NCBI GenBank assembly: GCA_016196035.1
Contig: JACPYM010000081.1
Coordinates: 1-47,794, forward strand
DNA length: 47,794 nucleotides
Direction of reading: 5' to 3'
Origin: Acidobacteriota bacterium
GTDB lineage: Bacteria; Acidobacteriota; Blastocatellia; RBC074
A model generated the notes under the pieces. It was given only the letters and a program-made list of their open reading frames with translations, was not told where the DNA came from and did not search any database. Each line of letters opens with the position of its first letter. Positions within the stretch are counted from its first letter, which is position 1. Positions 1 through 8,728 of this stretch are shown here, piece by piece. The translations under genes were made by a program, and so were the position numbers.

Positions 1-821
1 AACGAAGCGCCGATGATCTGGTTCGTCGTCGCGTCCATATCGGCATCGGGCAAGACCAGCATGAAGTTTTTCGCGCCGCCCGCCGCCTGCACGCGTTTGC
101 CGTGTGCGGTGCCGGTTTCATAAATATATTTCGCCACCGCCGTCGAACCGACAAAGCTGATCGCCGCGACATCGGGATGTTTGAGCAGCGCATCCACCGT
201 CTCACTGCCGCCATTCACGACGTTGAACACGCCCTTGGGCAAACCCGCCTCGGTCAGCAATTCCGCCAGCCGCAACGGCGTCAACGGCACCTTCGGCGAA
301 GGCTTCAGGATGAACGTATTCCCGCAGGCGATGGCAATCGGGAACATCCACAACGGCACCATCGCCGGGAAATTGAACGGCGTAATGCCTACGCACACGC
401 CAACGGGATGGCGTTCAACGCGCCCATCAATCCCGCGCGCCACGTTATCCAGCGCCTGCCCCATCAAGATCGAAGGTGCCCCGCAGGCCAACTCCACCAT
501 CTCGATGCCGCGCCGGATGTCGCCCTTCGCCTCGTCGTGCGTCTTGCCGTGTTCGCGCGTCACCAGCCGCGCCAATTCATCGAAATGCTCTTCCAGCAAA
601 CTGACAAAGCGGAACATCACGCGCGCGCGCTCGACCGCTGGCGTATCGGCCCACGCCGGAAACGCCGCCTTGGCCGCCTGCACGGCGTCGTCCACGGCCT
701 GCGCGTCGTCGGGCACGTGCGCAATCACTTCGCCGCGCGAAGGGTTGTAGACAGGCGTGAATTGCGCTGTCGCAGTGGCAGCCAGTGCGCCGCCGATGTA
801 GTTCTGACAAATGGTGCTCAT
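1..821 (-). CDS. mmsA: CoA-acylating methylmalonate/malonate-semialdehyde dehydrogenase, C-terminus cut by window edge
   Basis: The gene starts with ATG at 821 (MSTICQNYIGG) and runs off the left edge after about 273 residues. Features seen include the ALDH N-terminal fold with ITPFNFPAMVPLWMFP, the nucleotide-binding FVGSTAVAKYIYE and the family signature GAKNFMLVLPDADMD. The window ends just before the expected catalytic Cys, so that residue cannot be checked. Known family role: NAD- and CoA-dependent oxidation of malonate semialdehyde or methylmalonate semialdehyde to acetyl-CoA or propionyl-CoA, the last step of beta-alanine and beta-aminoisobutyrate (pyrimidine) and valine breakdown. It is the most distal gene of the minus-strand catabolic cluster, which supports a pyrimidine role. 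IolA (inositol pathway) belongs to the same family and is an alternative. Confidence 0.9.
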   Translation of the reverse strand, partial: MSTICQNYIGGALAATATAQFTPVYNPSRGEVIAHVPDDAQAVDDAVQAAKAAFPAWADTPAVERARVMFRFVSLLEEHFDELARLVTREHGKTHDEAKGDIRRGIEMVELACGAPSILMGQALDNVARGIDGRVERHPVGVCVGITPFNFPAMVPLWMFPIAIACGNTFILKPSPKVPLTPLRLAELLTEAGLPKGVFNVVNGGSETVDALLKHPDVAAISFVGSTAVAKYIYETGTAHGKRVQAAGGAKNFMLVLPDADMDATTNQIIGAS

Positions 822-823
822 CG

Positions 824-1144
824 TTACTCCTCGTTCTCTTTGTCGCGCTCATTGGCAGGCGGCAACCGCAGCCCGGCCTTGAGCAACTTGTTTTCGATGC
901 GTAGTTGAAATTTCTCGCGCTGATCGGCTTCGTGTTGTTTGGCGTAGTGCAATTCATCGCGCAACCGCTGCACTTCAAAGGCTAACCGTTCAATGGTGTT
1001 TTCGTTGCGCCGTAGTTGCTCACCCATTGTCCGGGTCAATTCCCGGACTTCACCTTGCAATTCTTTGACCGTATGCTGTGTGCGTTGCTGCGCTTCGGTC
1101 AGGGTGAAAATTTGCCGGATATACTCAAAAACTGAGTTCGACAT
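824..1144 (-). CDS. Small coiled-coil protein of unknown function
   Basis: The 106-residue protein starts MSNSVFEYIRQIFTL. Most of the rest is a charged heptad-like helix rich in Glu, Gln, Arg and Leu, ending in a polar tail (NERDKENEE). It has no signal peptide, membrane segment or recognisable domain. Its stop lies 2 bases before the mmsA start and its N-terminus overlaps the preceding small gene by 20 bases, so the three are probably translated together. I do not recognise a function. The coiled coil suggests self-association or binding to the equally helical neighbour. Confidence 0.6.
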   Translation of the reverse strand: MSNSVFEYIRQIFTLTEAQQRTQHTVKELQGEVRELTRTMGEQLRRNENTIERLAFEVQRLRDELHYAKQHEADQREKFQLRIENKLLKAGLRLPPANERDKENEE

Positions 1145-1325
1145 AAGGACGCTCCTTCAGCCGCGCCAAAAGCTCGCGGGTTTCGGCCTGCATGGCTTCC
1201 GTCTCCGCCTGGTCACGGGCGATCTGCTCGTTGGCCTTACGGATGGCAACCAGCATACGCTCCATCTCCGCATCCATCGCTACAGCTTCTTCCAGCGTAA
1301 ATCCAAGTTCGGAACTTTCGTTCAT
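1125..1325 (-). CDS. Very small helical protein, probable partner of the downstream coiled-coil protein
   Basis: The 66 residues (MNESSELGFTLEEAVAMD...) are predicted to be almost entirely helical and are rich in Glu, Ala, Met and Arg. The ATG is preceded by a clear AGGAGG-type ribosome site (complement of 1331-1337, 'tacctcctag'). The 3-prime end overlaps the next coiled-coil gene by 20 bases in another frame, which suggests translational coupling. No known domain is recognised. Overlapping small helical pairs resemble toxin-antitoxin or adaptor pairs, but nothing in the sequence proves that. Confidence 0.55.
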   Translation of the reverse strand: MNESSELGFTLEEAVAMDAEMERMLVAIRKANEQIARDQAETEAMQAETRELLARLKERPYVELSF

Positions 1326-1472
1326 CTGTATACCTCCTAGCGTCGCAGATCATACTGCCACGCTAGGCTTGTTGAGAAACTCTTCCAATAAATTCCCTGT
1401 CGCCTGCATGCGAAACGCCGCCGTCGGACGCACCTCATCAATCGGATAAGTTTGACAACTTGCCCTGCCGAT

Positions 1473-2621
1473 TTAATCGAGCGAAACCCAACGCTCTTCC
1501 TTCGCACTCTTCAAAATCGCCTCGCCGAGCAGCAATTCATAATGCCCATCAGCAAAGGTCGGAAAGACCGACGGAGCCTGCAAATCGCCGCCTCGCAGCA
1601 CGCGATAAAATTCGCTGTAAAGCTGTTTGAACGTGTCGGGGAACCCTTCGTTGTGGCCGCCCGGATAGCTGGCGAATTGGCGCGCTGCGGGCACGAGCAG
1701 CGAGGGGTCTTTCAGCAACAATTCATTCGCGCGCTCACGATGCCCGATCCACAATTCGTTCGGGCGCTCGCTGTCCCAGGCCAACGAAGACTTGGCGCAA
1801 TCCATCTCGTAAAACAAACGATTCTTGCGGCCCGCGCTGACTTGCGAGACGGTCAACACGCCGCGCGCGCCGTTGGCAAAGCGCAACATCACCGTCGCGT
1901 AATCTTCGGTGTTGATCGGCTGTTCGATGTAGTCATCCGGTGTCAGCAGCTTGCCGCCGAAGGTCTCCAGCGCCTGCTTGGGTTTCTTGCGCGTTTTGAG
2001 GAAGGTCGCAAAGTCGGCGCACACCGCCGTAATTTTCTGCCCCGTGATGAACGTCATCAGGTCGAGCCAGTGCGAACCGATGTCGCCCACTGCGCGCATA
2101 TCGCCGCCCAAGCCCGGCTCCAAACGCCAGTTCCAATCGGTGTCATACAACAGCCAGTCTTGCAGGTAAGAACCTTGCACGATGTAAACATCGCCAAGCT
2201 GCCCACTTTGCACGACCGCGCGCGCCTGCTGCGCCAACGGATAAAAGCGCAGATTGAAATTCACCGCCGCCAGCAGATTGTTCTCTTTCGCCAGCGCCAC
2301 CAGTTCGCCGGATTCTTTCGTATTCAGCGCCAACGGCTTTTCGCATATAACGTGCTTGCCCGCGCTCAACACGGCTTTGGCGTGCGGATAATGTAGATGA
2401 TTCGGCGAAGTGATATGCACGACGTCAATCGCCGGATCGGCCAGCATCTCTTCCAACGCGCCGTATGCTTTGCCAATGTGCAATGCCGCAGCGCGTTCTT
2501 CGGCGCGCTCCATCGGCACATCTACCAGCGCGACGACTTCCATACCGAGACGCCGCAGCGCCTCAACGTGAACGGGACCAATAAAACCGGTGCCCACTAT
2601 CCCAACACTGATTTTTTTCAT
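1473..2621 (-). CDS. Gfo/Idh/MocA family NAD(P)-dependent oxidoreductase
   Basis: The protein has 382 residues. The start is set at the ATG at 2621, because the Rossmann strand begins immediately ([15 protein letters not shown], GxGxxG at 10-15) and a GAAAGGA ribosome site lies upstream; a 40-residue N-terminal extension is possible but lacks homology. The EKP motif (K95) of the family is present, and so is [10 protein letters not shown] near residue 185, which carries the usual substrate-binding/catalytic His. Family members oxidise or reduce hydroxyls on sugars, inositols and related polyols using NAD(P). The substrate is not evident. It lies downstream of the molybdenum hydroxylase genes after a gap of about 190 bp in which I see nothing. 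Confidence 0.85.
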   Translation of the reverse strand: MKKISVGIVGTGFIGPVHVEALRRLGMEVVALVDVPMERAEERAAALHIGKAYGALEEMLADPAIDVVHITSPNHLHYPHAKAVLSAGKHVICEKPLALNTKESGELVALAKENNLLAAVNFNLRFYPLAQQARAVVQSGQLGDVYIVQGSYLQDWLLYDTDWNWRLEPGLGGDMRAVGDIGSHWLDLMTFITGQKITAVCADFATFLKTRKKPKQALETFGGKLLTPDDYIEQPINTEDYATVMLRFANGARGVLTVSQVSAGRKNRLFYEMDCAKSSLAWDSERPNELWIGHRERANELLLKDPSLLVPAARQFASYPGGHNEGFPDTFKQLYSEFYRVLRGGDLQAPSVFPTFADGHYELLLGEAILKSAKEERWVSLD

Positions 2622-2812
2622 CTTTATTCCTTTCGTCATTGGACTGTCGTCAGCTTTTGTGAGCAGCAACGAAAGCCAATGCTTTGAGCCTTCGTGAGTA
2701 AAACGAAACAAACTTCGACGCCTTGCGGGGCAATTCATCAAAGCGGATCAGAGCCAAATTGTGATTGCTGATGAGTGGAAAAGAATACTGCAAATCTGCG
2801 GTGCTGCCACGC

Positions 2813-3673
2813 CTAGCGCAACTGCGACAAAAAATCTTGTAGCAAGTTGCTCGCGACTTGCGCGCGATACCCCGCCGTCGAACGAATGTCGTCAATCGGT
2901 TTCAACTCAGTAACCAGCGCCGCGCAGGCATCCTCGATTGCCGCCGCATCTAAAGCCCGCCCGCGCAAGGCCGCCTCCGTTTGCGCCGCACGCACTGGCA
3001 CCGGTGCGACGCTGCCATACGCCAGCCGGATGTCTTTGAGGGTGTCCGCATCCAGCAAGGCCATTCCGGCAAAGCAGACTTTCGAGATCGCCTGCGCCTT
3101 GCGCGTGCCGACTTTGCGCGAATGTTGCCGCCAACCCGCTGTCGCGCGCGGCAAGCGAATCGCGCGGATCAACTCATCCGGGCGCAGCACCGTCGTTTTG
3201 TAGCCGGTGTGAAAGTCCCGATACGCCACCCAACGCGCGCCTTGCGTGGAAACCAATTCCAGATCAGCTTCATACACCAGCAACGCGGGCAGCGAATCGG
3301 CGGCGGGCGAGGCGTTGGCGATGTTGCCGCCCAGCGTCCCGCGATTCTGAATCGCAATGCTGCCGGTCAGGCTGGCGGCTTCGCCCAGCAGCGGGAATTC
3401 GGCTTGCAGTACGGCCTGCGTTTGCACTTGCGTATAGGTCGTCAACGCGCCCAGCGTGATGTATTCATCAGTCACGTTGATGCCGCGCAATTCGGGCAAG
3501 TGCCACAGGCTGATGAAACGTTGGTGCGCCAGCTTGCCCGCTTCGAGCAAGACCATCAAGTCGGTGCCGCCGGCGAAGGGCTGCCAGACGGTGGGTGCTT
3601 CAGCCAATAAAGACAGGGCTTCGGCCAGCGTGGCCGGGGCTTTCAATTCATAATCGGGAAGATATGCACGCAT
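2813..3673 (-). CDS. Molybdenum hydroxylase (xanthine dehydrogenase family) FAD-binding subunit
   Basis: The protein has 286 residues, starting MRAYLPDYELKAP at 3673; a further in-frame ATG upstream would only translate the palindromic repeat and is rejected. FAD-binding signatures are FAGGTDLMVLL near residue 35 and TLGGNIANASPAADSLP near 105-120, followed by the CO-dehydrogenase flavoprotein C-terminal domain. It passes electrons from the [2Fe-2S] clusters to NAD or another acceptor. Order on the strand is large subunit, Uma2 gene, FeS subunit, FAD subunit, so the three subunits form one enzyme even though a nuclease gene separates them. Length fits the CoxM/CutM type. Confidence 0.92.
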   Translation of the reverse strand: MRAYLPDYELKAPATLAEALSLLAEAPTVWQPFAGGTDLMVLLEAGKLAHQRFISLWHLPELRGINVTDEYITLGALTTYTQVQTQAVLQAEFPLLGEAASLTGSIAIQNRGTLGGNIANASPAADSLPALLVYEADLELVSTQGARWVAYRDFHTGYKTTVLRPDELIRAIRLPRATAGWRQHSRKVGTRKAQAISKVCFAGMALLDADTLKDIRLAYGSVAPVPVRAAQTEAALRGRALDAAAIEDACAALVTELKPIDDIRSTAGYRAQVASNLLQDFLSQLR

Positions 3674-3684
3674 AACACGATGTA

Positions 3685-3795
3685 CAGCGGACTGACAGTC
3701 CGCTGATGGCACTCAATTCAAACCCAAACCGGAATGCTGACAGTCTCGGCCAATGTCTGCGGCGTCAAGACTGCCAGCGGACTGACAGTCCGCTG
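3685..3795. repeat. Pair of 21-bp palindromes (family A) at the FeS/FAD subunit junction
   Basis: Two copies of a 21-bp palindrome (10-bp arms CAGCGGACTG / CAGTCCGCTG around one A) lie at 3685-3705 and 3775-3795. The flanking TGTA and TACGG show the two copies are in opposite orientation, so the whole segment is itself an inverted repeat with about 70 bp inside. The right copy lies inside the FeS subunit gene and is translated there as TADCQSA; the left copy sits between that stop codon and the FAD subunit start. Confidence 0.85.
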
Positions 3796-4270
3796 TACGG
3801 CTTTGCTGACACGCCCGCACCACCGACTCAAAAATCTTCATATACCCCGTACACCGGCACAGATTCCCCGCCAGCCCATTGCGCATCTCATCCAGCGTCG
3901 GTTGCGGATGTTCCGCCAGCAACGCGACCGCCGCCAGCACCATCCCTGGCGTGCAGATGCCGCATTGCGCGCCGCCGCATTCAATAAAAGCCTGCTGGAC
4001 GGCGTGCAACTGTTCGCCGTCAGCGACACCTTCAATCGTCGTGATGTTCGCATGCGCCACTTGCGCGACGGGCACCAGACAACTGTTGACCAACGCGCCA
4101 TCGAGCAAGACCGAGCACGCGCCGCATTCGCCTTCGCCGCAACCTTCTTTGGTGCCGGTCAGGCGCAATTCTGCGCGCAATACGTCGAGCAGCCGCGCCA
4201 TTGGATAAACCCGCGCGGAATGCGCCGCGCCATTGACCGTAAAATTGATGGTGATTTTTTCGGCGGGCAT
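3713..4270 (-). CDS. Molybdenum hydroxylase [2Fe-2S] subunit with repeat-derived C-terminal tail
   Basis: The protein has 185 residues. The plant-ferredoxin-type cluster is shown by CGEGECGACS and a later Cys, and the second cluster by CGICTPGM and CRCTGY. It carries electrons between the molybdenum centre and the FAD subunit. Homologues usually end soon after CRCTGYMKIFESV, at about 155-165 residues. Here about 25 extra residues follow, and they are encoded by a 21-bp palindrome (TADCQSA, about residues 159-166) and the sequence after it (DCQHSGLGLN). The stop is 39 bases before the FAD subunit start. The tail looks like accidental capture of a repeat. Confidence 0.93.
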   Translation of the reverse strand: MPAEKITINFTVNGAAHSARVYPMARLLDVLRAELRLTGTKEGCGEGECGACSVLLDGALVNSCLVPVAQVAHANITTIEGVADGEQLHAVQQAFIECGGAQCGICTPGMVLAAVALLAEHPQPTLDEMRNGLAGNLCRCTGYMKIFESVVRACQQSRTADCQSAGSLDAADIGRDCQHSGLGLN

Positions 4271-4275
4271 GGCGC

Positions 4276-5010
4276 TTAAGTCAGAGTAGCGGGATCAATG
4301 CCAAGCTCGCGCAACTTGGCGGCAAGGCGTTCGTTTTCCTGTATGACCTGCGCCGCGCGTTCGTGTTCGCGTTCGGCGAATGCGGCAGCCTGGCGCGCTT
4401 GCGCTTCGGCCTGGCGCGCGCGGGCCTCCTGTTCGACGGGCGAGAGGAATTTTCGCCCGTCAGGGCGGTACAAACTCAAGGCTCCATCGGCTTCGAGTTT
4501 GAGCGTGACGCCCAGCAAGCGGCTGCGCCACGCGCCGACAAAGGCGAGCGGTTTCAATGCGCCGCCTTCGCACAACCAGATGCGCAGCTTGCCCGTGTCG
4601 GGATCGTATTCGTAATACTCCTCGACACCGTATTGCTGGTAAAACTCGCGCTTCTCTTCCATTTTCAGCCACGAATTGCTGGGCGAGATGATCTCGAAGA
4701 CGACTTGCGGCGCAATGCCGTCTTCTTCCCATTGGCGGTAAGAAAGACGATGTCCTTTGGGGCGGCCAAAAACCACCATCGTGTCGGGCGCATACACGAT
4801 GTCGGTGCGCCCCTGTACCGGATACCAAAACAAATCGGCGGCGACGAAGACCTTCGGGTCAGCAGCAAACAGCGCATCCAATTCGCCCTGAATGGTCACG
4901 ATGTATTGATATTGTTTTGTATTTTCGGCCATCGGCTCTCCATCGGTGTCGGGATAGACGATGGCGCCTTCGTTGACGGTCAGCGTAATGAGTTTGGCGG
5001 GTTGAGCCAT
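4276..5010 (-). CDS. Uma2-family (DUF820) restriction-endonuclease-like protein with coiled-coil tail
   Basis: The protein has 244 residues. The PD-(D/E)xK-like core is visible: APD (D76), VVFEIISPSNS (E106) and MEEKREFYQQYGVEEYYEYDP (K120). After residue 190 a coiled coil rich in Ala, Gln, Glu and Arg follows, a common ending in this family. Uma2 proteins are abundant in cyanobacteria, Chloroflexi and Acidobacteria and their biological role is not settled. The gene sits between the large and FeS subunits of the molybdenum hydroxylase, with 5 bases to the FeS subunit start, so it is probably co-transcribed. It is likely an insertion with no role in the enzyme. Confidence 0.85.
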   Translation of the reverse strand: MAQPAKLITLTVNEGAIVYPDTDGEPMAENTKQYQYIVTIQGELDALFAADPKVFVAADLFWYPVQGRTDIVYAPDTMVVFGRPKGHRLSYRQWEEDGIAPQVVFEIISPSNSWLKMEEKREFYQQYGVEEYYEYDPDTGKLRIWLCEGGALKPLAFVGAWRSRLLGVTLKLEADGALSLYRPDGRKFLSPVEQEARARQAEAQARQAAAFAEREHERAAQVIQENERLAAKLRELGIDPATLT

Positions 5011-5064
5011 CGGTAATTACTCCTTGTGAAAGCTAAGCGGTGACGCGGCGATCATAACATTTCT

Positions 5065-7290
5065 TCAACGCGGCAACAGCGGCAGCAGCATTTCCGGCAA
5101 CAACGGAATGCGTGTGCAACTAACGCCCGTCGCGTCTTCAATCGCATTCAGGACCGCCGGCGCGGGGCCATCCATCGGCAATTCGCCGATGCCTTTCGCG
5201 CCTGCCGGGCCGTAGGCGTATGGCCGCTCTTCAAAATACACGCGAATCGGCGGCAGATCAGCCGACGTGGGCATGATGTAATTCGTCATCTGATTATTGA
5301 CCATCCGGCCTTCGCGCCAGACGACATTTTCATAGAGCGCGTAACCGATGGCCTGCGCCACGCCGCCTTCGATCTGCCCGGCGGCCAGCACGGGGTGAAT
5401 GACTTTGCCGACTTCCTGAAGCGCGACGAAATCGTCAACGCGCGCTTCATACGTCACCAGATCAACGGTGACTTCGGCAACGTAAACAGCCCAGGCATAA
5501 GTGCCATAGGCGTCGCCCTGATATTTCTCGTCGTCCCACACCACGCCCGGCGGCGGGTCGTAGCGGCTAAACGTTTTCAGCGCGCCGTAACCTTCGATGT
5601 AGGCGCGACAGGCGGCGGCGAATTCAGCGGACGTATACGCCTCATCCAACAAACCGCTGTTGCGCAGCGTTTGTTTCAAACCGAGCGCGGCGGATTCGAC
5701 CAATTTGCCGACGACCATCGTCGTGCGCGAAGCGACGGTCGGGCCGCTGTTGGGCACGTTCGCCGTGTCGGGTTGCGCGAGTTCGATCAGCGCGTAATCA
5801 ATGCCCAACGTATCGGCGACGATTTGCGAGAAGACCGTGTTCGTGCCTTGCCCAATCTCAGTGCTCGCGGCCAGCACGCGCACGTGGCCGTCGGCCGTGG
5901 CTTCTACGCCGACGACCGACGAGAGATAGACCTCGCCCGAACCGGTGAAGCCCGCGCCGTGCATAAACGTGGCAAAGCCGATGCCTTTCTTTTCGGTTTT
6001 GTTGGCGGCGTTGTGCGCGGCAAAGCGCTCGCGTTTGGCGTGGTATTCGCTCAGTTCGAGCGCGCGGCTGAGCAAGCCATCCAAATCAATCTTTTCGCGG
6101 ATGACTTGTCCGGTCGCGGTCGTCTCGCCTTGCTGCAAAAAGTTGAGGCGGCGGAATTCTGCGGGCGTCAGGCCCACGGCGCGCGCGACTTTGTCCATCT
6201 GGCGTTCGAGCGCAAAGATGCTCTGCGGCGCGCCAAAACCGCGAAAGGCCCCGTGCGGCGGATGATTCGTCGCCACGGCGCGCGCGTGGATGCGCACGTT
6301 CGGACAATGGTAAGGCCCGGCGGCGTGAATCGTCCCGCGCGACAACACGACGGAAGACAGCGTGGCATACGCGCCGCCATCAATCACGAAATCAATTTCC
6401 AGGGCCAGCAGCTTGCCGTCTTTCGTCACCGCCGTGCGCTGGCGCGTGCGTGACGGATGCCGCTTGGTCGTCGCAGCCATGTCTTCGGCGCGATCATAAA
6501 CGAGCTTGACTGGCTTGCCCGACTTCCACGCCAACAACGCCGCGTGCCCGGCGATCAACGAGGGGTATTCTTCCTTGCCGCCGAAGCCGCCGCCGGTGAC
6601 GGTCTGAATCACGCGAATCTTTTCGGGCGGCAGATTGCTGAACAGCTTGAGCATCGCCTTGTGGACGTAATACGGGCATTGCATCGAACCCCAGACCGTC
6701 ACGCCTTCTTGCGCATTCGCCACGGCGATCATCCCGTTGGTTTCAATGTAAAGCTGTTCCTGCGCGCCGGTCTCGTATGCGCCCTCGACGATCAGATCGG
6801 CCTGCGCCCACGCGGCGTCCACGTCGCCCTTGTCCATCAAATAGCTTTTCAGGACATTGTCCGTGCCCCAGATGATTTCGGTTTGGTTGAGCGAATCTTC
6901 AATGGTGAAGATGGCGGGCAGCGGCTCGATGTCGAAGGTCACCGCGCGACGGGCTTCTTCCAGCAAATACTTGTCGGGATGCGCGAGCAGCAAGATCGGC
7001 TCTTCGGGATGATTGATTTGCTCGGCGGCGAGGTAAGGCTGATCGTCCAAAATCAATGCAACAACATTGGTGCCGGGAATGTCCGCCGCAGTGACGATGG
7101 TGAATTCAGTCCACGGGATGTGCTTGGCAAAATTGATCTGGTGAATACGCCCGCGCGCCACGGGCGAGCGCACGGTCGCGCCGTAGAGCATGCCGGGCAA
7201 TTGAATATCGTCAACGTATTGCGCGCGGCCCGTGACTTTGTCGTGGCCCTCTTTGCGTTGGACAGGTTGACCGATGATTGGTGTTTGCAT
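5065..7290 (-). CDS. Molybdenum hydroxylase (xanthine dehydrogenase family) molybdopterin-binding large subunit
   Basis: The protein has 741 residues, normal for the family. Motifs include GRAQYVDD near the N-terminus, GGGFGGKE (E240, at the position of the substrate-binding Glu of xanthine dehydrogenase), GAFRGFGAPQ (R350), STEIGQGTNT for cofactor binding and GAKGIGELP (E703, the catalytic Glu). The xanthine-dehydrogenase-like GGKE and FRGFG, with no CO dehydrogenase active-site Cys loop, point to hydroxylation of an aromatic N-heterocycle such as a purine or pyrimidine-like compound. The exact substrate is unknown. It is the first subunit gene, followed by Uma2, FeS and FAD genes. Its place in a pyrimidine-type cluster suggests a heterocyclic substrate. 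Confidence 0.92.
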   Translation of the reverse strand: MQTPIIGQPVQRKEGHDKVTGRAQYVDDIQLPGMLYGATVRSPVARGRIHQINFAKHIPWTEFTIVTAADIPGTNVVALILDDQPYLAAEQINHPEEPILLLAHPDKYLLEEARRAVTFDIEPLPAIFTIEDSLNQTEIIWGTDNVLKSYLMDKGDVDAAWAQADLIVEGAYETGAQEQLYIETNGMIAVANAQEGVTVWGSMQCPYYVHKAMLKLFSNLPPEKIRVIQTVTGGGFGGKEEYPSLIAGHAALLAWKSGKPVKLVYDRAEDMAATTKRHPSRTRQRTAVTKDGKLLALEIDFVIDGGAYATLSSVVLSRGTIHAAGPYHCPNVRIHARAVATNHPPHGAFRGFGAPQSIFALERQMDKVARAVGLTPAEFRRLNFLQQGETTATGQVIREKIDLDGLLSRALELSEYHAKRERFAAHNAANKTEKKGIGFATFMHGAGFTGSGEVYLSSVVGVEATADGHVRVLAASTEIGQGTNTVFSQIVADTLGIDYALIELAQPDTANVPNSGPTVASRTTMVVGKLVESAALGLKQTLRNSGLLDEAYTSAEFAAACRAYIEGYGALKTFSRYDPPPGVVWDDEKYQGDAYGTYAWAVYVAEVTVDLVTYEARVDDFVALQEVGKVIHPVLAAGQIEGGVAQAIGYALYENVVWREGRMVNNQMTNYIMPTSADLPPIRVYFEERPYAYGPAGAKGIGELPMDGPAPAVLNAIEDATGVSCTRIPLLPEMLLPLLPR

Positions 7291-7295
7291 ACGGG

Positions 7296-7514
7296 TTAAG
7301 ATGTGCGCTTCCCAAAGTTCGCATAGCCTGCATTCAACATCGTTTCCAACTGGTTGAGCTTCACGCCATTTTCAGCTTGCAACCGATCAATTTCCGCATG
7401 CACTTTTTCGCTGTGTGCGTTTGATTCATCAAGCACTTGATTCAATTGATCGAGGACAACGCATAGCAGCGCAGCTTCCGCTTGCGTAATTTCCAATTTG
7501 ATCGTCTCTTCCAT
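7296..7514 (-). CDS. Small helical protein of unknown function
   Basis: The 72-residue acidic protein (MEETIKLEITQAEAALLC...) has a predicted helix-loop-helix with heptad spacing and no known domain. Its stop is 5 bases before the large-subunit start, so it is probably co-transcribed with the molybdenum hydroxylase. Size and composition resemble the small helical proteins at 824-1325, though they are not alignable by eye. No function can be assigned. Confidence 0.55.
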   Translation of the reverse strand: MEETIKLEITQAEAALLCVVLDQLNQVLDESNAHSEKVHAEIDRLQAENGVKLNQLETMLNAGYANFGKRTS

Positions 7515-7559
7515 ACTGCTCGCCTTCGAATAAGCTTTAGCACACGGTGAAATCTTCGT

Positions 7560-8552
7560 TCATTCACACGCCGGGATCACGTCGCGGCCATACACGTCAA
7601 CCGTCTGTTCTTCATCTCCGCACATCAGGTAGATATTGAATTGTGTCACGCCGGCGTCTTTCAATTCATTCAGCCGCCGCACTTGCTCCGCCACCGGCCC
7701 GACCAGGCAAAAACGATCCACGACTTCATCCGTCACGAACTCGGCATTGCTGCTGCCGACCTCGGCGTGATGCAGATAGTTGTAGCCCTGCCGGTCGCGG
7801 ATGAAGCCCGTCAATTCAGGCGGCAACTCTTCGGGTTTGTATTTCGACACCAGATCAACGACGTGGTTCGACACCAGCGCCGGGAACCAGCGCACACGCT
7901 CGCGCGCCACAGCCAAATCATCCGACACCCACACCGGCGCCGCCGCCATCACTTTGATCTTTGAAAAATCACGGCCCGCTTCCTCAGCGCCCTCGCGCAC
8001 GAACTGCAAACACCATTTGATCAGGTGCGGGTCGGCGAATTGCAGGATCACCCCGTCGCCAATCTTGCCCGCGCAACGCAACGCTTTTGGCCCGTAGCCC
8101 GCCACCCAAATCGGCGGCACGCCCGCATCGGCCCAAGCCATCTGAATCTCTTTCTCTTCGTAAACCAGCGCCTTGCCCGCACACAGATCGCGCACCGTTT
8201 GCACACACTCTTCCAGCACCGCCAGTGTCGTAGGCCGCTTGCCCATCACGCGCCGCGACGAATCGCCGCGCCCGATGCCGATGTCCATGCGTCCGCCCGA
8301 AATGCGATTCAACGTAGCGAACAAGCTCGCCGTCACTGTCCAATCACGCACCGCCGGATTGGTCACGCACGGACCGATGCGCATGCGTTCGGTGTTCGCC
8401 GCCATCAACGTCATCAGCGGAAACGGCTCCTGCCACAGCACGTGCGAATCGAACATCCAGCCGTAAGCAAAGCCCGCCGCTTCCGCTTGCCGCGACAAGC
8501 TGACGATGCGTGGCGGCGGCATATCGGGTTTGAAAGTAATCGCAAATTCCAT
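7560..8552 (-). CDS. TIGR03842-type LLM-class F420-dependent oxidoreductase
   Basis: The protein has 330 residues. The start is ATG at 8552 (MEFAITFKPDM), since homology begins there; 38 upstream in-frame residues are basic and non-homologous. Strong family signatures are GWMFDSHVLWQEPFPLMTLMA, CVTNPAVRDWTVTASLFATLN and DIGIGRGDSSRR. The fold is the luciferase-like TIM barrel, close to methylenetetrahydromethanopterin reductase. Reaction unknown; the cofactor may be F420 or FMN. The location within a dihydropyrimidinase/ureidopropionase cluster suggests a step in N-heterocycle catabolism. RutA, which opens the uracil ring, belongs to the same superfamily but is a different subfamily. Confidence 0.88.
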   Translation of the reverse strand: MEFAITFKPDMPPPRIVSLSRQAEAAGFAYGWMFDSHVLWQEPFPLMTLMAANTERMRIGPCVTNPAVRDWTVTASLFATLNRISGGRMDIGIGRGDSSRRVMGKRPTTLAVLEECVQTVRDLCAGKALVYEEKEIQMAWADAGVPPIWVAGYGPKALRCAGKIGDGVILQFADPHLIKWCLQFVREGAEEAGRDFSKIKVMAAAPVWVSDDLAVARERVRWFPALVSNHVVDLVSKYKPEELPPELTGFIRDRQGYNYLHHAEVGSSNAEFVTDEVVDRFCLVGPVAEQVRRLNELKDAGVTQFNIYLMCGDEEQTVDVYGRDVIPACE

Positions 8553-8728
8553 CGTTGTTACCTCATTTGACTGTGTATTCACGCGCCCAGATCGAGCGCG
8601 TTTTGCCTGTCGGAGTGACCGGCGTGAGTGTAACACAACTGTCTTTTTGTACCCGCGCATCCGCAAGGACTAACGCCAAGCGCCACCGGCAGCGGTTTGC
8701 GTGGCGCTCCGCCAAATCTGGTTCAAAA

